This document shows, in pieces, positions 9,701-18,800 of a stretch of 64,000 nucleotides of DNA (positions are counted from its first letter, which is position 1; each line of letters starts with the position of its first letter). Source of the stretch: Branchiostoma floridae (taxonomy: Eukaryota; Chordata; Leptocardii; Amphioxiformes; Branchiostomatidae); assembly GCF_000003815.2 (NCBI RefSeq), contig NC_049990.1, positions 495,827-559,826 of the forward strand. The letters run 5' to 3'. The position numbers were made by a program, and so were the translations under genes. The notes below the pieces were generated by a model. The model made no database searches. It was not told where the DNA came from and worked only from the letters and a program-made list of their open reading frames with translations.

Positions 9701-12700
9701 TAAGCGCTGCCCCACGCACCGCGAGAACGACTTCAACAACGCGGACCCGCCGGCACACTTCCTGCACTGCCAGGGGAAAGCTGTGGAGTACCGCGAGGAT
9801 CCCACCACGGGGAGGCACTCCGTCATCATCCCCTACGAGCATCCGCAAGGTTCGTTCTTAGCTTCCCGACAACGTTCTGATTGTTTTAACGAGCTTAACT
9901 ACAGAAGCTATGGATGCTTGCAAGATTTACTTCCTGTTTTAGACATCCCGTATGAACATCGGCAAGGTTTGTTGTTGTTGTAGCTTCCCAAGAAGGTTCT
10001 GTTTTCAGGGCGGTTTGTTGTTTTAACTCAAGCTTACTTTGAGAAGCCGTGGATGGATCCATGTCAGATTCTGTATGTGGGTAGGGGTCAGGAAAACAAA
10101 GGTCAAGTTCAATAAGCAGCTTTCCTAACAGCTTCTTATGGTACTGCAGCAGGACTTGTGTTTTTGAGATTTTGTGTTTTGGACATGCCATGGTCCTGAT
10201 TGAGTGTGAGGCATGTTTATTGTTTGTTGCTTTAAGCTTCTTTTTCATATCGTTATCTCTCTTTCGCATTAGTTGATTAGTTCATGTGTTGCAGTAGAGA
10301 CATTTGTTTATTGTTTGTTTATTATTTGTTTGTTTACAGCGGGTACGGAGTGGTCGACCGTCCTGTACAAGTTCATGTGTCTGAGTGGAGACATTTGTTT
10401 ATTGTTTGTTTGTTTGTTTGTTTATTGTTTGTTTACAGCTGGTACGGAGTGGTCGACCGTCCTGTACAAGTTCATGTGTTGCGGTAGAGACATTTGTTTA
10501 TTGTTTGTTTATTTTTTGTGCTACAGCGGGTACAGAGTGGTCAACCATCTTGTACAAGTTCTTGTGCGGCAGTGGAGACAGTTGTTTATTGTTTGTTTGT
10601 TTGTTTGTGGTTTACAGCCGGTACAGAGTGGNNNNNNNNNNNNNNNNNNNNNNNNNNNNNNNNNNNNNNNNNNNNNNNNNNNNNNNNNNNNNNNNNNNNN
10701 NNNNNNNNNNNNNNNNNNNNNNNNNNNNNNNNNNNNNNNNNNNNNNNNNNNNNNNNNNNNNNNNNNNNNNNNNNNNNNNNNNNNNNNNNNNNNNNNNNNN
10801 NNNNNNNNNNNNNNNNNNNNNNNNNNNNNNNNNNNNNNNNNNNNNNNNNNNNNNNNNNNNNNNNNNNNNNNNNNNNNNNNNNNNNNNNNNNNNNNNNNNN
10901 NNNNNNNNNNNNNNNNNNNNNNNNNNNNNNNNNNNNNNNNNNNNNNNNNNNNNNNNNNNNNNNNNNNNNNNNNNNNNNNNNNNNNNNNNNNNNNNNNNNN
11001 AAGGGGTTTACTGTAGGGGGCTATCTGAGGGGGGCATCCTGAGGGGGGGGGGGGTTCTGTTCTATCAAACCCATATGACAAACCATACTAGCATGTTCTT
11101 ATCCTAATTCATACCGGTAATTTTTTTATTATTCATATTGTATCATTGTCACATTCTATGTATTTCTTTATTATTTATCAATTGTAATCAATTTTTTTAA
11201 GTATAGAGGGGGAGGGTTAGTATAAGCTTTACATGCCTTTTCTACCCTCCTGCACCTGTTTTATCTATTGTTAATCACATCGTGTATCATGTACTTGTGC
11301 ATATAAGTAAACAATATACGACTATGTGTTCCTTTTCCCCCAGTGGCGCAGTCTTGGGTCGTCAGGCCGTGAATATCAAGATCTGCTCCTGTCCCGGACG
11401 AGACCGAGAACAAGACGAGGACGCGCTCCTTCCGCAGCCCGCACCTGGGTCGAAGAAACGGCTGATGACAGGTAACGTCTGAGAAACATCCGAGGAGATT
11501 TTCAATGTCTTGTTCCTTTGTGAAGGCACTTCAAGAAAATGGTGACAGGTGGCCACTAGAGTACCTGGGATTTTTAGTGCTGGGAAAGATAATCTAAAGC
11601 ACCACCGAAATGCAAAACAGAAAAAATATATAACTGCAAAAATGGTCACATGTACAGGTTTTGCTCAGGAAATACAAATGTTCAGTCCATTTCACACAAA
11701 CCCTCAGGCATGTCACTGATTTATCTTCCTGAGTCTTGAAGTCTCCCTGACAATGTGACACGCCTTTCTTCTCCCAGACTCCAAGACGTCTCAGAAGAAA
11801 CGTAAGAAGACCAGCGTCACCAGCAGTAGCAACGGCGTGGCGCATGACGGGGAGGTTTTTAATGTTCACTGGCAGGTAAGATTACACAAACAAACAAATA
11901 GACAAAAAACAAGAAAACAATATTGGGTCAGGCAGACAAAATATTTCAGCAAAACAAGAGTCCAACAGTTGCAGAAGAAGAAAGTGAAATGAACTGAATT
12001 GAAAATTGAATGTTTGAGGAACATGTGATATGACTTGGCACTAAGTGCAGTAATTTTTTGTATCATTTGAATTTTCCAGAGGTTTTGTTTATTGGTATTG
12101 TTCCATGTTTATTTTATGCAGAGAACCAGAGTTTATTTTGTATGGACATTCCATGTTTATTTTGTGCAGAGGCTCTGTTTATTTTAAGCAGAGCTCCCAA
12201 GTTTATCTTGTGCAGAGGCTCTGTGTTTATTTTAAGCTGAGTATGCGAGCTTATTTTGTACGGAGGTTCCATGTTTATTTTGTCCGTTTCAGATCCGCGG
12301 CAGAAAGAACTATGAGACACTGCTGCGGGTGAAGGAAGCTCTGGAGGTGCAACACCGGTGTGAGACTGACCCGCAGGTCACAGCACTGTGAGTGGAGTCT
12401 TTCTTGAGGGTTTGCATGGGGGGGTCCTGAAAACACTTATGCTAAATTCAGGAGGCTCACAAATGTGTTATGCTAAAAGTGAGAAACGCAATTAATTACT
12501 CAAAATTTGGCCACTTCACATTGAGTTGTAGGGAAAAGATTATCATAGGAAAGTAGAGCTGGTTGGCTTCGTCTTACATGGAAGGGCCATGAAGGCTGGC
12601 TTCCTGTCTCCTGCACAAAACATCAAAACAGATCCTGAATTGGAGGACAGGATTTTCTTAGCTAACATGTCATAGTTTTATCTGCTGAGATTTTCACTAG

Positions 12701-13548
12701 GATCCTTTTTTTAGGTATAAGGCCATGTTGATTTGATTATATGGATGACATTCTCTGGGAACTCCAAAACTGATGCGAGCGAGCGAATAAAAAAAAAGTT
12801 TGGCCCAAAAAAAAAAGTTGCCTTCAGTATGAAATCTAAGTGGTTAGGAAGGTTGAACATAGGACTAACAACACATAGTATGGTATACCAGCTGTTAGGT
12901 GTAGGGACCAGTACATCTTACCGGTGCAAAACGTTTTTTTCTTCTTGGACGAGGACCGATCCGAAAAAAACAGACCTGAAAAAAATCAGTGGAACGGGTT
13001 TCGCCAATTAGAAAATGGACAATACCAACAATAGATTTTTTTCTTTCTGTCCTTTCACATCTTATTCTTTCACTTTAGATTTATTTTGGCATTCTACGGC
13101 ATTAGCTATCTGTTTTCTGATGCTTTTTTTCAATCTACGACATATATGTGCTCATTTTACAGCTGCTTTGCGCAATTTACTGTGTGGTTGAAAACTTTTT
13201 TTTTTTTGGAAACGGCCGAAAATTGATGCGAGCGCGGATGTCATCCATATAATCAAATCAACATGGCCTAACAATGAAATGATCCTACATAAGAAAAAAA
13301 TGCTCTCCCACATTTAGCATGTTTTATTGTATGGATGAAAACACAAATGATGAATGAAAACTGTTTATACCTCCAGTCTTAGAACTGAAGAGGAGCAGCC
13401 AGAACAGCAACAGCCCCGCCCACCCACAGAGCCGACGCCCGACAACCCCCCAGCCAATCAGAGCCCAGCGGTGACCAGGCAGGCACAGAGCACGCAGGTC
13501 AGGTACACTCTGCGCCGGACCGTCTCCAAACCCAAAACCTGGGAGTGA
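6648..13548 (+). CDS. p53/p63/p73: p53/p63/p73-family transcription factor (gene, nine recognised exons plus a gap)
   Basis: Sequence-specific tetrameric transcription factor of DNA-damage and developmental responses, nuclear. Coding exons: 6648-6745, 7568-7646, 8514-8570, 8852-9034, 9600-9849, one starting in a repeat array near 10340-10631 and lost in the gap, 11344-11471, 11778-11875, 12293-12387, 13377-13548. The N-terminus has an MDM2-type FxxLW motif (FAQLW). The DNA-binding domain runs from VYPGPYSFQVAF through VKRCPTH (zinc Cys and His) to CSCPGRDR; the second zinc cysteine pair should be in the gap. A basic stretch (SQKKRKK) precedes the tetramerisation helix (IRGRKNYETLL). The protein ends after a proline-rich tail (KPKTWE) with no SAM domain. 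The position of human R273 is lysine (NIKICSC). Expected length is about 420 residues once the missing exon is counted. Junction phases agree except across the gap. Confidence 0.93.
7080..7535. repeat. Minisatellite, about 50-bp unit, in p53-family intron
   Basis: The unit contains TTTATCAGGAATTGTTGTT, GAATGCCGTGTACTTGACTC and a TAGTGTA junction. About eight copies, the right-hand ones more alike. It ends 33 bp before an exon. Confidence 0.85.
7568..7646 (+). CDS. p53/p63/p73: p53-family exon, acidic N-terminal region
   Basis: Acceptor ttccag and donor gtaagc. Encodes DMGEFFQQMEGN and continues to SYSQHS. Phase joins the previous exon exactly (one base completes a glycine). Confidence 0.8.
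7680..7925. repeat. Probable dispersed repeat fragment
   Basis: Contains GACGTTTCGGTGACCGTCTG and CACCTTCTTCAGGGCAA, phrases of a kind I associate with 3' ends of common invertebrate retroelements. Family not identified. Confidence 0.35.
8190..8470. mobile_element. Short hAT-like MITE (AGGGCTCGAAAT family), copy 1
   Basis: Begins AGGGCTCGAAATAC and ends with the inverted ATTTCGAGCCCT. Flanks GGCATGA and GGCATGG look like a decayed target duplication. It holds repeats of GGTGCACCCAAA. A related copy sits at 43327-43778. Confidence 0.75.
8514..8570 (+). CDS. p53/p63/p73: p53-family exon, 19 codons
   Basis: Acceptor ctacag, donor gtaggt, 57 nt in phase 0. Encodes DQSDQGSETTAMEG and QQTDR, a low-complexity linker before the DNA-binding domain. 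Assigned by phase fit and position. Confidence 0.7.
8852..9034 (+). CDS. p53/p63/p73: p53-family exon, start of DNA-binding domain
   Basis: Acceptor ccccag, donor gtgaaa, 61 codons in phase 0. Encodes VYPGPYSFQVAFPPQ and KKLAWTWSEPCKMLYADFNK, typical of the p53-family core-domain N-terminus. About 90 bp upstream an imperfect copy of the acceptor region repeats (8750-8850). Confidence 0.95.
9245..9599. repeat. Decoy-acceptor repeats before p53-family exon
   Basis: The motif cccatctccagATCTGTCCC plus the exon's first bases (CTTCAACTTTAAGAC) appears in degraded form near 9252, 9352 and 9482 before the authentic exon at 9600. Units alternate with (GACTTTCTCTCCCATCTCCAG) phrases. Confidence 0.8.
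9600..9849 (+). CDS. p53/p63/p73: p53-family exon, core of DNA-binding domain
   Basis: Acceptor ctgcag, donor gttcgt. Encodes ICPFNFKTVRPPPAGC, IRAMPVYLKHEHIG, VKRCPTHREND with the first two zinc ligands, then TGRHSVIIPYEHPQ. Ends with one base of the next codon. Confidence 0.97.
10278..10631 (+). repeat. Tandem copies of a p53-family exon start, running into a gap
   Basis: Unit of about 90-100 bp: gttcatgtg, gtagagacatttg, a GTTT-rich tract, tttacag, then exon bases CGGGTACGGAGTGG to TACAAGTTC. Exon-start copies begin at 10340, 10439, 10528 and about 10619. Translation of each is AGTEWSTVLYKFMC, the expected continuation of the DNA-binding domain. None of the visible copies has a donor; the complete exon with the remaining zinc cysteines is presumably inside the 369-N gap. 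Confidence 0.85.
10340..10382 (+). CDS. p53/p63/p73: p53-family exon, first partial copy (complete copy missing)
   Basis: After acceptor tttacag, CG completes the previous codon and the frame reads AGTEWSTVLYKFMC. The exon should continue with the CNSSCMGGMNRRP-like zinc segment, which is not in the assembled sequence. Confidence 0.6.
10632..11000. other. Assembly gap (369 N)
   Basis: Run of N. Sits in a tandem array, the usual reason for assembly collapse, and hides an essential part of the p53-family DNA-binding domain. Confidence 1.
11344..11471 (+). CDS. p53/p63/p73: p53-family exon, end of DNA-binding domain
   Basis: Acceptor cccccag, donor gtaacg. Encodes GAVLGRQAVNIKICSC followed by PGRDREQDED. 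The DNA-contact arginine R273 of human p53 aligns to the K in NIKIC; R280 and R282 equivalents are kept. Confidence 0.95.
11778..11875 (+). CDS. p53/p63/p73: p53-family exon, basic linker
   Basis: Acceptor tcccag, donor gtaaga. Encodes DSKTSQKKRKKTSV, a likely nuclear localisation signal, and ends GEVFNVHWQ, the beta strand that starts the tetramerisation domain. Confidence 0.92.
12085..12292. repeat. Short tandem repeats before tetramerisation exon
   Basis: About six 25-30-bp units built on TTCCATGTTTATTTTGTGC AGAG lead directly into the acceptor gtttcag. Confidence 0.75.
12293..12387 (+). CDS. p53/p63/p73: p53-family exon, tetramerisation helix
   Basis: Acceptor gtttcag, donor gtgagt. Encodes IRGRKNYETLLRVKEALEVQ and then HRCETDPQVTAL, matching the p53-family oligomerisation helix. 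Confidence 0.95.
12718..13271. mobile_element. DNA transposon with ~33-bp inverted ends in p53-family intron
   Basis: AGGCCATGTTGATTTGATTA followed by TATGGATGACAT at the left is exactly inverted at 13237-13269. Internal sequence carries a GACCTGAAAAAAATCAGTGG phrase shared with repeats at 21074 and 53256. No transposase; family not named. Confidence 0.8.
13377..13548 (+). CDS. p53/p63/p73: p53-family terminal exon
   Basis: Acceptor ctccag; first base completes a leucine. Encodes LRTEEEQPEQQQPRPP, ANQSPAVTRQAQSTQ and ends SKPKTWE then TGA. No SAM domain, so the architecture is p53-like rather than p63/p73 alpha-like. Its 3' end and stop are duplicated downstream. Confidence 0.9.
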
Positions 13549-14920
13549 ACGACCTCTGCTGACCTCCGACACGTCCTTATAAGGAAAAAAGGACAAAAAA
13601 AAAGTAGCGAGTGGCTACGAACCAATCAGCAGTCGAGTCAGGCCCACAGTAACAACCAATGGGAGCCATGCTGTCACTTATGTACCAAATGTACAGGGTT
13701 TGTTCTGGTTACCCTGGTAACAGTTTACCCACTCTGCAGGTTACCATGGTAACAGTAAGCCTACTCTGCTTAGACTTCTGGTTACCGTGGTAACACTTAA
13801 CTAACACTGGGAGGAAAGCAGTATGTCTCAACTCTGGGGAACCAATGGTGTGGCGCCACCTCATGCTGGTTGCTATGGGTTACAGCCAATGAGAGCCCAG
13901 ATGAGAAATCCCTCTGTATTCTTGTACTAGTTGTAGGTTGCAAAGACCAATATAGAATATTGATAACCTACTAGTATATCATTATCAATTATTTACCTTT
14001 GTAGTTTAGAGGTATTGTTGATAACGTCGTTGATCATTTTGTAATTAAGTCCTCAAAAGGAAGTCGAATTTCAGGAATAGAAGTTTTCTTTATTTATGTT
14101 TTACTCCAACTGACATTTATTTTACCTTGGAGGAAAATTGTTAACTTTTGTTTTGTTTTCTCTTCATGAAGTGAAGTGGAATATTCCTCATGTTGTCTGA
14201 TGTCTCCAAACCCAAAACCTGGGAGTGAACGACCTCCGCTGACCTTCCACATGTCCTTATAAGGAAAAAAGGACAAAAAAAAGTAGCGAGTGGCTACGAA
14301 CCAATCAGCAGTCGAGTCAGGCCCACAGTACCAACCAATGGGAGCCCTTCTGTCACTTATGTACCAGATGTACAGGGTTCTTGCACTGTTCTGGTCACCC
14401 TGGTAACAGTTTACCCATTATGCAGGTTACCATGGTAACAGTAAGCCTACTCTGCTTGGACTTCTGGTTACCCTGGTAACACTTAACTAACACTGGGTGG
14501 ATAGCAGTATGTCTCAACTCTGGAGAACCAATGGTGTGGCGCCACCTCATGCTGGTTGCTACGGGTTACAGCCAATGAGAGCCCAGATGAGAAATCCCTC
14601 AGTGTTGTAGGACCAATATAGAATATTGATAACCTACTAGTATATCATTATCAATTATTTACCTTTGTAGTTTAGAGGTATTATTGATAACGTTGTTGAT
14701 CATTTTGTATCTTCATGAACATAGTTTACAGGACATATTCTTACATAGTGTAAGGTGAGCCAAGAAAGATAGAAAGTCCTAAAAAGGAAGTCAAATTTCA
14801 GGAATAGAAGTTTTCTTTATGTTTTACTCCAACTGACATTTATTTTACCTTGGAGGAAAATTGTTAACTTTTATTTTGTTTTCATGAAGTGAAGTGGAAT
14901 ATTCCTCATGTTGTCTGATG
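13522..14920 (+). repeat. 680-720-bp tandem duplication of stop codon and 3' UTR
   Basis: Copy 1 (13522-14201) and copy 2 (14202-14920) both start GTCTCCAAACCCAAAACCTG GGAGTGA. Differences are scattered substitutions, one loss around 14605 and an added segment around 14707-14795 in copy 2. The unit starts inside coding sequence, so the last eight codons and the stop are duplicated. Confidence 0.92.
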
Positions 14921-15153
14921 ATTTTTACATTTTGTTTGTACACATGTACTTGACAGTCTTTTATTTATACTACCTTGTTGTATTGTGACCAAGGCTTTTT
15001 GTTAAAATATGATTTCTGCGTCAAAGTTTGAAAAATGTATCTTACAAAGTAAGGCTGTAAACTGTACTATGATACTAGCTTTTCCACATATTGTTAAGTT
15101 TAAGTTGAAGATACAAGTTTCTATGTTCATTGTAAGATAGTCTTTATGATATT

Positions 15154-15159
15154 AATAAA
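15154..15159 (+). terminator. Polyadenylation signal AATAAA, p53-family gene
   Basis: Canonical hexamer in an AT-rich 3' UTR about 1.6 kb after the stop; cleavage expected around 15175-15185. Confidence 0.7.
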
Positions 15160-15540
15160 GTTACTTCCAAGTTTTACGGGTTGTCTTCTATGTGTTTGTT
15201 TGCCATGGAAATTTAATTTTATGAATGTGGTATGGAAAAACATCAGAGAACATTGAAAGTTTGGAACAATAAAGACAGCATAACTTGCACACTTTTCTCT
15301 CATCTGATAAAAAATGGCAGTTCCAGAAACTTGCAGTATGAAAAGTTGTCTCAGTCAAGAAACTTTTATGCTGCTGCAAGTCTTCATTCTTGAGGGGAAA
15401 ATGAAACTTTGCAACTGCCCAACACAAATGTCTGCAAACGTTTTATCTTAGGATAGATGCGATAACATAATATAGAGAGAGTATCAAGATAATTTTAACA
15501 GACCAGCAGGCAACAATAAGTGAGAGAAACGTCAATGAAT

Positions 15541-15605
15541 GTTAGACATCAAGGTAATAAGATATGCCAAATAGCAGTTACTCTAGCAACTGGATATGTT
15601 TTTAT
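15541..15605. repeat. Dispersed repeat (GTTAGACATCNAGGTAATAAG family)
   Basis: The phrase GACATCAAGGTAATAAGATA then GCAACTGGATATG recurs at 23392-23510 and, inverted, at 28640-28705. Confidence 0.6.
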
Positions 15606-15812
15606 CACCAAACTAATGATTTCATTTCATGATTGTTAAAAAGCACTATGTACATATAGTCAAAATAACTTATCGCACATACCAGTACACTTTTTTTGGG
15701 GCAGCAGCAAATTATACATTGAAAACATGGACATGCTGACATGTCGCACACTTAGTGGGTAATCAGGTATGTAACATGGTGACCTTTGACCTGTAGATAG
15801 GGAGGAAGCAAG

Positions 15813-15862
15813 ATGGCGCATGTGACTGGCGATTGGAACCCGCTGGGCCAGGTGTTTTACAG
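15813..15862 (+). CDS. VPS16: VPS16 exon 1
   Basis: ATG at 15813 in GCAAGATGG context. Encodes [17 protein letters not shown], the conserved VPS16 N-terminus. Donor gtcagg. Confidence 0.92.
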
Positions 15863-18800
15863 GTCAGGTATTTCTACACGGCTACGTCACGGGCACAAGC
15901 TGCATGTGAACTTGAGAAGTAGTATCTTAGCTTGTAGGAGAGGTGCTGGAGCTGTTGTTATGTTGCGGGAAAAAAGGTTTTCAGACGGCCTACTTCGGCC
16001 CAAGGCAGACCCACCCTCCCGAACAGATCATCTACAGTGTATGAGACCATGTCTAGGGGAGAAATAGACGTTAAACAAGGACCAGAACAACGGATTTCAC
16101 AGTTGTACAAACAACACAGCACCTGGAAATATATCTTGATAGATAAAGTAAAATATAAGTAAGTGCATGCAACATACTCACTGACTCTAATACTCTGGAA
16201 CTAACGTTACTATTAAGGCCGCCGACTTCGACCGTAGTTGGCATGGTATCAAGGTACTAAAGATGGAAGAATGAATGTGTGTGTGTGTCTGTGTGCATGT
16301 GTGTGTGTGCGAGTCCGTGTGCGTGCGCGAATGTGTGTGCTTGTGTATGTGTGTGTGTGTGAATGTGTGTGTGTGTGTGTGAGTGTATAAATGTGTGTGT
16401 GTGTGTGTTTTGTGGGTTATTATTATCATGACAAATTATCTACACTAGTAATCTGTTACATGCAGGAAGTGCTTTGCCCCACCCTTATTGATCAGTAACT
16501 GTTTTATATTGTCAGGGTAATCTAGTATCTACACTTGTGAATCTCTTATTTCTACATGTAGATATCAGGTATATATTCCCCCACCCGATGATCAGTTTAT
16601 ACTGTTCTGAAAGCTGAATTTCCCGTTTCTGACACCAGGAAGCAGGAGATCTACTCCATGGGATGGCGCGACATCGACCTGGACAAGTTCGTGGTCGCCG
16701 CGGCGCCGTACGGCGGGCCGATCGCGCTGATACGGGACGAGACTAAGCTGGTGCGCGTACAAGGCAGCATCCGCCCTGTTATCTACATCTACACTTCCTC
16801 TGGCAGGGAGATCTCATCTATACGGGTAAGGGGAGGGAGGGAGGGAGTTTGGGGGAGTGAGTGAGTGAGTGAGTGAGTGAGTGAGTGAGAGACAAAGCTG
16901 GTGCGCGTACAGGGCAGCATTCGCCCTGCCATCTACATCTACACCTCCTCTGGCAGGGAGATCTCGTCTATACGGGTAAGGGGAGCGAGTGAGTGAGAGA
17001 CGAAGCTGGTGCGCGTACAAGACAGCATCCTCTGACAAGGATAAAATTCTGATGGGCCAGGGATGCTGTGGCCTAGTGGAACAGTAGTGATGTGATGAAC
17101 TCTGACCTGTTTCCATATTTGCCCAGTGGAACAGTGGTCATATGATGAACTTTAACCTGTTTCCTTATTGCACAGTGGAACAGCGGCCATGTGATGAACT
17201 CTGACCTGTTTCCTTATTTGTCCAGTGGCCATGTGATGAACTCTGACCTTATTCCTTATTTGCCCAGTAGAACAGTGGCCATGTGATGACCTCTGACCTT
17301 ACTCCTTATTTGCACAGTGGAACAGTGGCCATGTGATGACCTCTGACCTGTTTCCTTATTTGATGTGGCCATGTGATGAACTCTGAACTCTGACCTGTTT
17401 CCTTATTTGTCCAGTGGAACAGTGGCCATGTGATCCACCTGGGCTGGTCCTGCAGCGAGGAGCTGCTGTGTGTGCAGGAGGATGGCAGCGTTCTCGTCTA
17501 CGACATCTTCGGGCAGTTCAAACGTACCTTCAGCATGGGCACCGTGAGTCGACTCGGTTTATGTCTATGTTTTTTTTTTATAAAGAGGTCTAGAACCCTG
17601 GCTACTTGTGTTGTTGATATCTATCTGTTTTATTTGCCGGGACTTTATTTCGTTGTAGAAGAAAAAATCAGTTTTTACAATGTTTTTGCATTGAGAAAAT
17701 TCTATAGTGCATGTTGAAGTAGTACATGAATTTGCATTGTCAGGAATTTGCAGCGGAGACGTCACATTGAAAACTGATGTTTTTTGCCGTTTCCCTCTGC
17801 AGGAAGCGAAGGAGATGAAGGTGCGAGACTGCCGCATCTTCAACAGCCACCAGGGCACGGGGCTGGCGGTCATGACCAGCTCATACCGCATCTTCATGGT
17901 CAACAACGTGGACGAGCCCCGCATTCGCAGGATGGCCGACGTGCCAGGTAGGGGAACAGCAAGGGGAGATCCTGGGGGTACAAGAACATTGGTGGGAGAT
18001 ACCGAGGGTATGGGAACAGTGGTGGGAGATCCCGAGGGAAAAGGAACGGTGGTTGGAGATCCCGAAGGTGTTGGAACAGTGGTGGAAGATCTGAAGGATA
18101 GGAGAACAGTGGTGGGAGATCTGAAGGGTAGGGGAACAGTGGTGGGAGATCCCGAGAGTGTGGGAACAGTGGTAGGAGATCCCGAGGGAACGGGAACAGC
18201 GGTGGGAGATCCAAAGGGTATGGGAACAGTGGTGGGAGATCCCGAAGGTGTGGGAACAGTGGTGGGAGATCCCCAGGGTATGGGAACAGTGGTGGGAGAC
18301 CCGAGGGTATGGGAACAGTGGTGGGAGATCCTGAGGGTATGGGAACAGTGGTGGGAGACCCAATGTTAACTGCAAAATGCATTTTAGAGCTTATGTTGCA
18401 CATTTTAAGCAAGAAAAAAAAGAGAAATTAGTCTTGTGTGTGATTTTCCGTCCCTGCCAGGTCTGGACGCCCCTCCCAGCAGCTGGGTGGTGATCTCCCA
18501 GGACCGACAGTCCCGCGTGCTGCTGGCGCGGGAAAACGATCTGTACCTGCTGGACCACGGCGGGCAGTACTCCAGACAGGTGGGTCTATTTGTCCATTCT
18601 GTTGATGCATGTTTCCCATGGTACCAGAAACCAGACGGGCAAAGGGTCGGGAGGTGAGAGGAAGTACAGTTCAGAGTTAGAAGAATTAGTCATTTATCAA
18701 CCTTGGCTGCCAGACATTCCTGCAGAGGTAGAGGCACACACAGAGATGGCCGCGTGTTTATTTGTTTACTTGTTTATCTGTTGTCCCCAGCTTGCCCCAG

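Noticed and set aside
16187-16429. His/Thr-rich minus-strand frame
   Set aside because: Translated GT microsatellite.
17881-18412. Pro/His-rich minus-strand frames of 164-170 codons
   Set aside because: Antisense translation of the 30-bp minisatellite in VPS16 intron 4.
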